This document shows positions 37,127 through 45,079 of a stretch of DNA of 59,496 nt, piece by piece. The DNA comes from Candidatus Thioglobus sp. (GTDB taxonomy: Bacteria; Pseudomonadota; Gammaproteobacteria; PS1; Pseudothioglobaceae), in assembly GCA_012959965.1 (NCBI GenBank), contig DUCF01000088.1, forward strand, positions 1-59,496. The letters are read 5' to 3'. The translations under genes were made by a program, and so were the position numbers. Each line of letters opens with the position of its first letter. The stretch's first letter is position 1. The notes under the pieces were generated by a model, which was not told where the DNA came from, ran no database searches, and saw nothing but the letters and a program-made list of their open reading frames with translations.

Positions 37127-37726
37127 ATGAGCGTATTAGTAACACAACAAGCGCCAGACTTTACAGCGACTGCTGTTTTAGCAAACGGCGCAATCGTAGA
37201 AGACTTTCAACTGTCTAGCCTGAAAGGCAAGAAGATCGTATTATTCTTCTACCCACTAGACTTTACATTTGTCTGCCCATCAGAAATTTTAGCACACCAT
37301 CACCGTGTGGCTGCTTTTGCTGAGCGTGGTGTTGAATTGGTTGGTGTTTCAATCGACTCAAGATTCACTCACAACGCATGGCGCAACACGGCAATCAACG
37401 ACGGTGGTATCGGCGCGATTGATTTCCCGTTAGTTGCTGATATGGATCACTCAATTATGGAAGCATACGGTGTTGTTCATCCAGACGGTATTGCTCTTAG
37501 AGCTTCTTTCCTAATTGATGAAAACTTTGATGTACGTCATCAAGTCGTTAACGACCTTCCTCTAGGCAGAAACGTTGACGAAATGTTGCGTATGGTTGAC
37601 GCGTTAGAATTCCACACAAGCCACGGCGAAGTTTGCCCAGCGGGTTGGACTAAAGGCGACGCGGGTATGGATGCATCACCAGACGGTGTTGCGGCTTACT
37701 TGTCAGAAAATGCTGACGACCTATAA
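37127..37726 (+). CDS. Typical 2-Cys peroxiredoxin (AhpC/Prx1 group)
   Basis: This 199-residue peroxidase has the peroxidatic cysteine C50 in FYPLDFTFVCPSEI and the resolving cysteine C170 in HGEVCPAGW. It reduces H2O2 and organic hydroperoxides. Codon choice looks tidy and the ribosome site is strong, which suggests high expression. A hairpin and a rubredoxin gene follow. H2O2 made by sarcosine oxidase is one source it could deal with. Confidence 0.95.
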   Translation: MSVLVTQQAPDFTATAVLANGAIVEDFQLSSLKGKKIVLFFYPLDFTFVCPSEILAHHHRVAAFAERGVELVGVSIDSRFTHNAWRNTAINDGGIGAIDFPLVADMDHSIMEAYGVVHPDGIALRASFLIDENFDVRHQVVNDLPLGRNVDEMLRMVDALEFHTSHGEVCPAGWTKGDAGMDASPDGVAAYLSENADDL

Positions 37727-37741
37727 GTCGTTGAAATACTG

Positions 37742-37772
37742 ATAAAAAGGGGAGCTTAGCTTCCCTTTTTTG
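37742..37772 (+). terminator. Rho-independent terminator between peroxiredoxin and rubredoxin
   Basis: GGGGAGC and GCTTCCC form a stem around a TTA loop, extended by flanking A and T runs, ending in TTTTTT. It lies 16 bases after the peroxiredoxin stop. Some read-through into the rubredoxin gene is possible because that gene starts only 17 bases later. Confidence 0.75.
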
Positions 37773-37788
37773 TCTCTGGAGTAGAAAA

Positions 37789-37953
37789 ATGAAAACATAC
37801 GAATGTATTATTTGCGGTTGGGTTTACGATGAAGCCAAGGGCGCACCGAAAGAAGGTCTTGCGCCAGGTACGCGCTGGGAAGATATTCCTGAGGATTGGG
37901 CTTGTCCTGATTGCGGAGCTAGTAAAGAGCAGTTCGAAATGATTGAAATCTAA
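37789..37953 (+). CDS. Rubredoxin
   Basis: This 54-residue iron protein has the two ligand pairs C6/C9 in YECIICGW and C39/C42 in WACPDCGA, with the conserved aromatic residues. It is a one-electron carrier. The start follows a CTGGAG ribosome site directly after the terminator of the peroxiredoxin gene. The pairing suggests it may supply electrons for peroxide reduction or another oxidative-stress enzyme; this is inference from position. Confidence 0.95.
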   Translation: MKTYECIICGWVYDEAKGAPKEGLAPGTRWEDIPEDWACPDCGASKEQFEMIEI

Positions 37954-38131
37954 TAACGATCATCTTTTTCGATATAACTTTGTTAAAGATTTCACAATAA
38001 GCGCTCATTTACTAATTGTAAACTCGCGTTCTTTGATCAACCTTTGCCGTGCTATAACAAAAAATATTTCTCGTAAAACTCTCCTAGTAAAAAGTAAAAT
38101 GCACACACAGTTAATAATTCAAGGTTAAGTC

Positions 38132-39202
38132 ATGTCAAAAATATTAGTTCTGCCAGGTGATGGCATCGGTAAAGAAATAATCACGCAAGCATTAAAAGTG
38201 ATTGATTCACTGAACGCTAATAATAATTTAGGCATGGAGCTTGTTCACGGCCTAATTGGCGGCAGCGCTTATGACGAAACTGGTTCGCCATTACCGGAAG
38301 AGACATTAAAAGCAGCAAAAGAATGCGACTCGATTTTGCTTGGCGCCGTTGGTGGTTACCAATGGGAGGTACTAGATAGACCGCTTCGCCCAGAGCGCGG
38401 CTTGCTTGGCCTTAGAGCGGAGATGGATTTATTTTCCAACCTTCGTCCGGCCATTCTTTACCCTCAACTTGCAGCTGCTTCGTCGCTTAAAGAGGAGATC
38501 GTTTCAGGCCTAGACCTAATGATTGTTCGTGAGTTGGTTGGCGGTATATACTTTGGCGAGCCTCGCGGCATCGAAGTCAAAGACGGCCAGCGTTTTGGCA
38601 TTAACTCGGCAACTTACTTCGAATCAGAAATTGCTCGTATCGGTCATTCAGCGTTCCAAATTGCACAAAAAAGAGACAAGCGCGTTTGTTCGGTTGATAA
38701 GGCCAATGTTTTGGAAGTATGCGAACTTTGGCGCGAAGTGATGGAGGAGGTCTCTAAAGACTATCCAGATGTTGAGCTTTCGCACATCTACGTTGACAAC
38801 GCCGCTATGCAACTCGTCAAAGCGCCAAAACAATTTGACGTGATGGTGACAAGCAACTTATTCGGCGACGTGCTTTCAGATTGTGCTGCGATGCTCACAG
38901 GCTCGATTGGCATGCTGCCATCGGCATCTCTTAACAAAGACAACTTTGGCATGTACGAACCAATTCACGGCTCTGCACCGGATATTGCTGGCAAAGACAT
39001 TGCCAATCCGCTGGCAACCATCCTGTCGGTTGCAATGATGTTGCGTTACTCACTCAACCAGACGGACCTAGCAGGCAAGATTGAAGTGGCAGTGAACACT
39101 GTGCTTGATCAGGGCTATCGTACGGGTGATATTGCTGCACAAGGTGATACAGTCATTGGCACCGAGGAAATGGGCGACAGGGTTGTCGCGGCACTAAAAT
39201 AA
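38132..39202 (+). CDS. leuB: 3-isopropylmalate dehydrogenase
   Basis: This 356-residue enzyme oxidatively decarboxylates 3-isopropylmalate in leucine synthesis. It shows [11 protein letters not shown] at the N-terminus, the LeuB segment [10 protein letters not shown] and the metal/NAD region [14 protein letters not shown], then [17 protein letters not shown]. leuA, leuC and leuD are not adjacent, which is unusual. The 178-base gap upstream is AT-rich and has no recognised leader peptide. The gene is followed by a repeat-containing gap. Confidence 0.95.
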   Translation: MSKILVLPGDGIGKEIITQALKVIDSLNANNNLGMELVHGLIGGSAYDETGSPLPEETLKAAKECDSILLGAVGGYQWEVLDRPLRPERGLLGLRAEMDLFSNLRPAILYPQLAAASSLKEEIVSGLDLMIVRELVGGIYFGEPRGIEVKDGQRFGINSATYFESEIARIGHSAFQIAQKRDKRVCSVDKANVLEVCELWREVMEEVSKDYPDVELSHIYVDNAAMQLVKAPKQFDVMVTSNLFGDVLSDCAAMLTGSIGMLPSASLNKDNFGMYEPIHGSAPDIAGKDIANPLATILSVAMMLRYSLNQTDLAGKIEVAVNTVLDQGYRTGDIAAQGDTVIGTEEMGDRVVAALK

Positions 39203-39205
39203 GCT

Positions 39206-39312
39206 AAATTTTGTCAATATTATTGTTGTCGAGCCTCTCAAAACCAGTCGCTTATTAAATATAAACTCCTACTTTTTCGAGACTCTTACGCCTCAATCTA
39301 GACAAAATTTTA
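39206..39312. repeat. Nested inverted repeat, copy A of a covarying hairpin element
   Basis: Outer arms AAATTTTGTC (39206-39215) and GACAAAATTT (39301-39310) enclose inner arms GAGCCTCTCAAAA (39231-39243) and TTTTTCGAGACTC (39273-39285). The loop side contains CTTATTAAATATAAACTCCT. The loop resembles that of copy B, while the arm sequences differ. It lies in the 333-base gene-free stretch between leuB and the Yip1-family gene. Confidence 0.65.
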
Positions 39313-39346
39313 ACTTATTTGCCAAAAGACAAAACCGGCAGAATCT

Positions 39347-39420
39347 CTGTTGTTGGCATTCTTAAAAACAGTCATTTATAATTTATAAACTCCTGTTTTA
39401 CGAATGCCTTATGCCTCGAA
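39347..39420. repeat. Inverted repeat, copy B of the hairpin element
   Basis: GGCATTCTTAAAAACAG (39355-39371) pairs with CTGTTTTACGAATGCC (39393-39408), with one mismatch and one bulge. The loop, TCATTTATAATTTATAAACTC, aligns with the copy A loop. A TGTTGTT lead-in precedes both copies, and a TTATGCCTC / TTACGCCTC tail follows both. Confidence 0.65.
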
Positions 39421-39497
39421 ATAAATAAAATTAAGCTTATTTAACAAGCACACCTCAGAAAAAAAAGCGATCTCTTGGTTGTCGTGTCGAGCCCTTC

Positions 39498-39530
39498 AAA
39501 AACAGCCACTTATCTTTTTTTGGCTATTTT
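39498..39530 (-). terminator. Hairpin after the Yip1-family gene, within partial copy C of the repeat
   Basis: AAAACAGCCA (39499-39508) and TGGCTATTTT (39521-39530) form a 10-base stem with one mismatch and a 12-base loop. On the minus strand the stem is followed by TTTTTG, so it can act as a terminator for the gene ending at 39536. The left part (GTCGTGTCGAGCCCTTCAAAAACAG) echoes the left arm of copy A. Confidence 0.5.
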
Positions 39531-39535
39531 CGTGG

Positions 39536-40198
39536 TTAAGATGCTCGTGAAACTACAAGTACAATAAATAGAAACATAATAATAGCAATCGGCACAAGCA
39601 AAACTAGTGCTGTTAGTGCTTGATTGCCCAGCGCCCTCCAGGCAGAAAAACCTTGCACTTGCCCTAGGCAGTGTAGAGCAATCACAAACGACCATACATT
39701 CAAAACAACCTCGGCAATAGCGATGATACCAAACGCAACGCCACTTTGCACGGGCACCATTGGCAGCGAATCTGAAAATGTAGTATGTTGGTAGTTAAAC
39801 AGGTCGAAGCCGTAGAACATAAACAAAGGGACATAAAGGGCAATGGCGGCAATGATTGGAATATAACTCCATGCATAAGCGGCGCGGATTTGTTCTTGAG
39901 TTGCTTTGCCGCCCAGCCATTTTCCAGTCCAACGAGTCAGGCCACTTACTAGGTACAACAAAAGGATTGTAATCAGAGGAAAAATGGCTACAATAATGAA
40001 AAACACCCAAAGTAACGACATGTCGTAACCCCAGCCCTCTGCACTTGCTGCAGAAACACCATACGAAACGCCTGTAAGCGCAAGTAGTACCAACACGAGA
40101 TAAGTTGGGTTGGTATCAACAATACGCTGAATGGTTGAGCGAGGCTGAAGCCAGATTGATTTGTATGGGTTGAACGATGTTTGTTGTTCGTTTTCCAT
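39536..40198 (-). CDS. Yip1-family membrane protein
   Basis: This 220-residue protein has a short soluble N-terminus (FNPYKSIWLQPRSTIQRIVD) and five hydrophobic helices. The pattern of a proline-rich start, a W-x-G-K-W-L-G-G-K segment in the middle loop and AYAWSYIP matches bacterial Yip1-domain proteins. Their function in bacteria is not established. It stands alone with its own terminator. The start ATG follows GGGGGA on the minus strand. Confidence 0.75.
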   Translation of the reverse strand: MENEQQTSFNPYKSIWLQPRSTIQRIVDTNPTYLVLVLLALTGVSYGVSAASAEGWGYDMSLLWVFFIIVAIFPLITILLLYLVSGLTRWTGKWLGGKATQEQIRAAYAWSYIPIIAAIALYVPLFMFYGFDLFNYQHTTFSDSLPMVPVQSGVAFGIIAIAEVVLNVWSFVIALHCLGQVQGFSAWRALGNQALTALVLLVPIAIIMFLFIVLVVSRAS

Positions 40199-40312
40199 TT
40201 TTCCCCCGGAGATTTGTTATAGGAACTATTCTACTATTGTGAACTGCAATTTATATAGGGTTTTCACCATTAATATAATGCCGAACCTTGTGGCACATGG
40301 CTAATATAGATT

Positions 40313-40927
40313 TTACTCGGCATCAATAAAGCGCCATAAAAATAACGCAGCAACCGTTCGATACGGTTGCCATTGATTTGAAATCTCAATAATTTCGCTC
40401 ATTTCTAACTCTTTATCACCGCTTGAATAGAGTTGATTAATCGCCCTGATGATTCCGATGTCTTTTAGTGGAAAAATGTCTGGCTCCAGTAGGTAGAACA
40501 TGCCAAACATTTGTGCCGTCCAAGGACCAACCCCTTTAATACCGGTCAGCTCTTCAACAATCTCAGGATAGTCTCGATTTTGCCAATGGGCGGCGTCATT
40601 GATTTTATTGGCTCTAAAGTGCTCGGCAATATTAATGCAATACTGAGTCTTTTGATTGGAGAGTCCACATGCTCTCAATTTATCAAAGCCCGCCGCAAGA
40701 ACGTTTACAGTTGTTATTTCGCCAACGACATCAATAATTCTTTGCCAAATGCTCGCCGCCGCTTTGACGGATATTTGTTGCGAGACAATCGAACGTAGCA
40801 GCGACTCCAGGGCGCTTTTATCGTCATCAAAAGCGTGATTGTTGTGATTTTCTATGATTGTTGCTAATTTTTCGTCTTGTTGACACAAATAATCGATTGA
40901 TTCTTGCCAATAATGCGGTTTTTTCAT
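40313..40927 (-). CDS. alkA: DNA-3-methyladenine glycosylase II-like (AlkA family)
   Basis: The frame opens at a TTG (40969), but the ATG at 40927 gives a more plausible N-terminus (MKKPHYWQESIDYL) and about 204 residues. The helix-hairpin-helix reads GIKGVGPWTAQ, and the catalytic aspartate is in PLKDIGIIRA. The enzyme excises alkylated bases from DNA. It lacks the extra N-terminal domain of E. coli AlkA, like the compact AlkA form of many bacteria. The ribosome site is poor for either start. Confidence 0.88.
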   Translation of the reverse strand: MKKPHYWQESIDYLCQQDEKLATIIENHNNHAFDDDKSALESLLRSIVSQQISVKAAASIWQRIIDVVGEITTVNVLAAGFDKLRACGLSNQKTQYCINIAEHFRANKINDAAHWQNRDYPEIVEELTGIKGVGPWTAQMFGMFYLLEPDIFPLKDIGIIRAINQLYSSGDKELEMSEIIEISNQWQPYRTVAALFLWRFIDAE

Positions 40928-41161
40928 AAAAAATGGAAACTTTGTTAAAAAATAGTCAAATTTGATCAAAAAACATCAATAAATAGTAAATTTATGCCAT
41001 AAAACAGCAGTTTTTATCAAAATATTGTCAAATATATAGTGTAAATGGATAATTTCTAAAATTTACTTGTTGTTACAAGTAATATCGATAGTTTATTGTA
41101 TCTGAGCATGATAACCTTAATCATCATCGTATAATTCTCGTCATACAACCAAGGGTTTATT

Positions 41162-42046
41162 ATGAGCAATAAAAGAAACGTGACTTTCATCGGACTGGGT
41201 ACGATGGGCTACCACATGGCGGGGCATTTGTCCAAATCGAACTTGGCCAATGTTACGGTTTACAATCGAACTACTGCAAAAGCAGAGCAATGGCTGGGTG
41301 AGTTCGAGGGTGCAATGGCGGCCACACTTAAAAAAGCTGTGTCGAGTGCCGATGTCATCATGACTTGCGCGGGGAGGGATGAAGACATGATGGAGATTGT
41401 TTTTTCTGAAAATGGTCTTTACCCACATCTCAAGGATGGTGCAATATTTGTTGATCACACAACCACTTCGTTTAAATTGGCTCAACATCTGAGTGACTCT
41501 TTAAAAGAAAAGAATATTTGTTTTATTGATGCGCCAGTCAGTGGCGGTGAAGCGGGTGCGGTGAACGGTGTGTTAAGCGTTATGGCCGGTGGCAATAAAG
41601 ACGCCTTAGAGTGCGCCGCGCCACTCATGGAGTCGTATTCAAAAAATATCAGCTATATGGGCGAGTCCGGTTATGGCCAATTGGCCAAAATGGTCAATCA
41701 GATTTGTATTGCGGGTTTGTTACAGGGTTTGTCAGAGGGTTTGCAATTTGCAGAGGCAGAAGGCATGAATATGGACAGTTTGCTCTCAGCAATTTCGGGC
41801 GGTGCGGCACAATCTTGGCAGATGGATAATCGAGCAAGCACCATGCACAAACGAGAGTTTGACTTTGGTTTTGCGATTAAGTGGATGGTGAAGGACCTAG
41901 GGTATTGCCTGGATCGAGCCAAAGACAACGAGTCTCAACTGGATTTCACTCAAGAGGTTTACGATCGATACGTCACTCTAATGGACAAGGGGCACACTTA
42001 TAGCGATACTTCGTCTCTAATGACTTATAACGAACTGATCAAATAA
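41162..42046 (+). CDS. GarR-like 3-hydroxyacid dehydrogenase
   Basis: This 294-residue beta-hydroxyacid dehydrogenase has NAD loop FIGLGTMGYHMAGHL and substrate motif DAPVSGGEAGAVNG. The catalytic lysine motif is KMVNQICIAG, which keeps the asparagine (KxxNQ) seen in GarR-type tartronate semialdehyde reductases. It is a second paralogue of the gene at 2289, with the canonical residue that that protein lacks. A TATAAT box lies at about 41130. A LysE-family gene follows after 6 bases. Possible substrates include tartronate semialdehyde, succinic semialdehyde and 3-hydroxyisobutyrate. Confidence 0.87.
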   Translation: MSNKRNVTFIGLGTMGYHMAGHLSKSNLANVTVYNRTTAKAEQWLGEFEGAMAATLKKAVSSADVIMTCAGRDEDMMEIVFSENGLYPHLKDGAIFVDHTTTSFKLAQHLSDSLKEKNICFIDAPVSGGEAGAVNGVLSVMAGGNKDALECAAPLMESYSKNISYMGESGYGQLAKMVNQICIAGLLQGLSEGLQFAEAEGMNMDSLLSAISGGAAQSWQMDNRASTMHKREFDFGFAIKWMVKDLGYCLDRAKDNESQLDFTQEVYDRYVTLMDKGHTYSDTSSLMTYNELIK

Positions 42047-42052
42047 AGACCT

Positions 42053-42685
42053 ATGAGCGCTGAACAATGGTGGTTTTTTATCACCGCTTGCACCATTCTT
42101 AATATTGCCCCAGGGCCTGACACGATGTACATCATGTCAAAAACCATCGCTCAAGGTCGAAGAGCTGGGCTGCTTTCCTCTGTTGGGGTCTGCAGTGGTG
42201 CGATGATTCACGCGAGCTTGGCGGGGCTTGGTCTGTCAGCTATTCTTACAACCTCTCCCGATATTTTTAATACGATTAAGTGGGTTGGTGCGATTTATCT
42301 AATTTACTTGGGCTACGTTACCATCGCCGCGACATTTGCCTCGTCCGATAACGCCAAAGAAGAAAAAAGCGAAACAACAAAACAACATTCCGCTTGGCGC
42401 ATTTATTACCAAGCTATTTTGGTGGATTTGCTCAACCCTAAAACTGCGCTTTTCTTTCTCGCATTCATTCCGCAATTTATTGATAACGAGGCAGGCAGTT
42501 ATTTTTGGCAGTTTATTTTGTTGGGCTTGGTCGTCATCACGAATGCGCTTATCATTGAATGTGGCTTGGTTTTCCTTGGCGAGCGATTGACGCAATTTAT
42601 GCGCAACAATACTTCACTTGCGTGTTGGCTTGAGCGCAGCGTTGGCTTGGTTCTGGTCGGCATTGGCTTTAATCTTTTTTGGTGA
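42053..42685 (+). CDS. LysE-family amino acid exporter
   Basis: This 210-residue protein with about six hydrophobic helices begins with the LysE/RhtB signature NIAPGPDTMYIMSKT. The IYLIYLGY and LLNPKTALFFLAFIPQF segments are typical. The family exports amino acids such as homoserine, threonine or lysine. It follows the GarR-like gene by 6 bases and may share its promoter. Confidence 0.9.
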   Translation: MSAEQWWFFITACTILNIAPGPDTMYIMSKTIAQGRRAGLLSSVGVCSGAMIHASLAGLGLSAILTTSPDIFNTIKWVGAIYLIYLGYVTIAATFASSDNAKEEKSETTKQHSAWRIYYQAILVDLLNPKTALFFLAFIPQFIDNEAGSYFWQFILLGLVVITNALIIECGLVFLGERLTQFMRNNTSLACWLERSVGLVLVGIGFNLFW

Positions 42686-42789
42686 TTTAAAGCCTTTTTA
42701 TCCCAAGCCAAGTACAATGCTAGCCAAGAAAACAAACATCGGTGTACGTTGGGTTTTGTATAGAGTTTACTATTAATTTTGGAGAAATA

Positions 42790-43065
42790 ATGAGTGCAAA
42801 TAGCGACACCATTCAAAGAATTAAAGAGCAGTATGCCACTTGGCAACATGCTTTATTTTGGCTAGGAATTTTTGTTAATTTCTTAGTTTTTTATCTCGTA
42901 ATTTCTAATTTGTCTTATGTCGGACTGGCGATGCCAGTCATTCAAGGTCTCTATCTTGCTATGTGCTTTAAGGCTTATGCAAAAGGCTTTAACCCGCTTA
43001 TGATCATCATTCCTTTGTATGTTGTCTCAGGTGCGTTGTACATGTCACTTAGTTCGGTGATGTAA
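42790..43065 (+). CDS. Small three-helix membrane protein (copy 1 of a tandem pair)
   Basis: This 91-residue protein starts at an ATG preceded by TTGGAGAAA. Upstream in-frame residues are not part of it. Three hydrophobic helices are visible (LFWLGIFVNFLVFYLVIS, then residues 40-55, then 70-88). I do not recognise the family. It is closely similar to the next gene, and the pair is a tandem duplication with a 5-base gap. Confidence 0.7.
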   Translation: MSANSDTIQRIKEQYATWQHALFWLGIFVNFLVFYLVISNLSYVGLAMPVIQGLYLAMCFKAYAKGFNPLMIIIPLYVVSGALYMSLSSVM

Positions 43066-43070
43066 GAACG

Positions 43071-43343
43071 GTGTCACTATCTAGTACAATCCAAAGAGTA
43101 AAAGAACGCTACACCACTTTGCAACATGCTTTATTTTGGCTAGGAGTTTTTGTTAATTTCTTGGTTTTCTACCTTGTAATTTACAACTTGACTGCCATGG
43201 GATGGTTTTTTCCAGTTTTTCAAGGCCTGTATCTTCCTGTGTGTGTTATGGCTTATGTCAAAGGCTTTAAAGCATTAAACATTATCACCCCTTTGTTTGT
43301 TGTTTCAGGTGTTATATATATGGCACTGAGTTCAGTAATTTAA
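43071..43343 (+). CDS. Small three-helix membrane protein (copy 2 of a tandem pair)
   Basis: This 90-residue protein with a GTG start at 43071 shares the layout and much of the sequence of the previous gene, for example TIQRVKERYTTLQHALFWLG against TIQRIKEQYATWQHALFWLG. The helices and the C-terminal SLSSV / ALSSV end are conserved, and the middle helix differs most. No known family was recognised. The pair precedes phhB. Confidence 0.65.
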   Translation: MSLSSTIQRVKERYTTLQHALFWLGVFVNFLVFYLVIYNLTAMGWFFPVFQGLYLPVCVMAYVKGFKALNIITPLFVVSGVIYMALSSVI

Positions 43344-43360
43344 TTATATAAAATATAATC

Positions 43361-43696
43361 ATGAGTAATTTATCAGAAAAAGAATGTATCGCCTGTAGCG
43401 GTTGGGTGCCGAAGCTTGTCGGTGAGGCGCTTGCCAATCTGTACGCCGAGCTTGGTAATGAGTGGGGTGTGGTTGATGAGCATCACCTTGAAAAAACATA
43501 CAAGTTTAGCAATTTTAGAAAAGCGTTAGACTTTACCAATGCGGTTGGAGAATTAGCAGAAGAGCAAAACCATCACCCTGATATTTTTCTCGCTTGGGGC
43601 AAGGTTAAAGTGACCATTTGGACGCACAAGATTGATGGCCTTACTGAGAGTGATTTTGTCTTTGCTGCCAAGGCCGACGACGCGCTAGAGGGTTAA
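43361..43696 (+). CDS. phhB: 4a-hydroxytetrahydrobiopterin dehydratase
   Basis: This 111-residue pterin carbinolamine dehydratase has the active-site motif EEQNHHPDIFLAWGKVKVTIWTH (His-His-Pro core). It recycles the pterin cofactor or acts as a general pterin dehydratase. No phenylalanine hydroxylase gene is nearby. The stop overlaps the nudE start by one base. Confidence 0.93.
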   Translation: MSNLSEKECIACSGWVPKLVGEALANLYAELGNEWGVVDEHHLEKTYKFSNFRKALDFTNAVGELAEEQNHHPDIFLAWGKVKVTIWTHKIDGLTESDFVFAAKADDALEG

Positions 43697-44241
43697 TGAG
43701 GCAAAAACCAAAACTTTCCAATATTCACACTGTCGCGAAAAGCAATATTTTTCGCGTGGAGTCGATGGATGTTGAGTTTTCGAATGGCGCAACAAGAACT
43801 TATGAGCGTTTAAACCCGAAGGGCAGGGGCGCGGTTTTAGTCATTCCGATGCTCGATGATGACACCGTGCTGATGATTTATGAATACGCAGGCGGTACTG
43901 AGCGCTATGAACTCGGCTTGACCAAAGGCAAGATTGATGCCGGTGAAACACCCATTGAGGCCGCGGGACGTGAACTCAAAGAAGAGATTGGCTACGGCGC
44001 CAATAAACTAACCTTTCTAAAAACCATCACCTTGGCACCCGGCTATCAATCCAATACGACACACATTGTGTTGGCCGAGGATTTATACGAGCAATGGGAG
44101 GAAGGCGATGAGCCCGAGCCTCTCGAAATCGTAAAACACAAACTCTCGGATCTCGAGCAACTTACCTATAACGAAGATTTGACCGAGGCACGAAGCATAT
44201 TAGCGCTTTATATGGCGAGAGATATTATTCAGAGTCGTTAG
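43696..44241 (+). CDS. nudE: ADP compounds hydrolase NudE
   Basis: This 181-residue Nudix hydrolase has the box GKIDAGETPIEAAGRELKEE continuing into IGYG. The N-terminal RVESMDVEFSNGATRTYERL and the APGYQSN segment fit NudE, which cleaves ADP-ribose, NADH and AP3A. It overlaps phhB by one base and is followed 2 bases later by aat. Confidence 0.88.
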   Translation: MRQKPKLSNIHTVAKSNIFRVESMDVEFSNGATRTYERLNPKGRGAVLVIPMLDDDTVLMIYEYAGGTERYELGLTKGKIDAGETPIEAAGRELKEEIGYGANKLTFLKTITLAPGYQSNTTHIVLAEDLYEQWEEGDEPEPLEIVKHKLSDLEQLTYNEDLTEARSILALYMARDIIQSR

Positions 44242-44243
44242 CC

Positions 44244-44903
44244 GTGCTGCAAATACCGAGTGAATTTTGGCTTGACCAAGCAAACACACCCTTTCCCGAA
44301 GTTAGTCTTGCTTTAAATGAACCTAACGGCCTCATTGCCATTGGCGGTGAATTATCAACTGAGCGTTTGTTAGATGCCTACAGCAAAGGCATCTTCCCGT
44401 GGTACAGTGAGGGCGAGCCGATTCTTTGGTATTCACCAGACCCGAGAATGGTGATAAGCCCTGAGAACTTTCATTTGTCTAAAAGTTTGTCCAAAGTGAT
44501 TCGCTCAGAGCGATTTGAAGTAAGGAAAAATACCAGTTTTGAAAAAGTAATTAACCTCTGTCGAAATGTAGTCAGGGCAGAGCAGGGTGGCACTTGGATT
44601 GATGACGACATGGTCAGTGCTTACTGCGTCCTTCATCAGAAAGGCTATGCGCATTCGTATGAAGTGTACGAGGAAGGTGTATTGGTGGGCGGGCTTTACG
44701 GGGTTGCGCTAGGCAAGGTGTTTTTTGGTGAGTCGATGTTCTCTCTGGTTAGTAATGCTTCAAAAGTTGCCTTCGCCAGCTTGCTGCAGAGTGGCACTTA
44801 CAAGTTGATTGATTGCCAGGTGGAAAATGAGCACTTGAAAAGTCTCGGTGCCATCAATATCCCGAGGGATTTGTTTGTACAACAGCTGAAGGCCTTTGTG
44901 TAA
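44244..44903 (+). CDS. aat: Leucyl/phenylalanyl-tRNA-protein transferase
   Basis: This 219-residue enzyme has a GTG start. It shows the family hallmarks NGLIAIGGELSTERLLDAY, GIFPWYSEGEPILWYSPDPR and the late GGLYGVALGKVFFGESMFS. It adds Leu or Phe to N-terminal Arg or Lys of proteins, feeding the ClpAP N-degron pathway. clpS and clpA are not adjacent. Confidence 0.95.
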   Translation: MLQIPSEFWLDQANTPFPEVSLALNEPNGLIAIGGELSTERLLDAYSKGIFPWYSEGEPILWYSPDPRMVISPENFHLSKSLSKVIRSERFEVRKNTSFEKVINLCRNVVRAEQGGTWIDDDMVSAYCVLHQKGYAHSYEVYEEGVLVGGLYGVALGKVFFGESMFSLVSNASKVAFASLLQSGTYKLIDCQVENEHLKSLGAINIPRDLFVQQLKAFV

Positions 44904-44936
44904 AATAGCGCTATTAAAGAAAAACCGGTAAGCGCC

Positions 44937-45068
44937 ATGAAAAAAATACTGAAAATAACGATGATTGTCTCATTTGTAATCGCTCTGAGTGCGTGTGGCA
45001 GAATGGGTGACCTAACGCCAGCAACAGCAAATCAAAGCAGTTCAGCGTCGACATCAAGTGCCGCTTAA
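44937..45068 (+). CDS. lptM: LptM-like small lipoprotein
   Basis: This 43-residue peptide has a lipoprotein signal ending in a lipobox (LSAC, Cys20), followed by GRMGDLTP and a serine/alanine-rich tail. LptM (YifL) is a tiny lipoprotein that helps LptD mature and is typically encoded upstream of lysA or dapF, as here. The start ATG follows a CGGTAAGCGCC leader with a weak ribosome site. The neighbour context raises confidence despite the short length. Confidence 0.8.
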   Translation: MKKILKITMIVSFVIALSACGRMGDLTPATANQSSSASTSSAA

Positions 45069-45079
45069 GCTCAAACTCG

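Noticed and set aside
39206-39535. Integron attC sites or CRISPR repeats
   Set aside because: The repeats lack the GTTRRRY/RYYYAAC core boxes of attC and no cassettes or integrase are present. There is no regular repeat-spacer spacing as in CRISPR.
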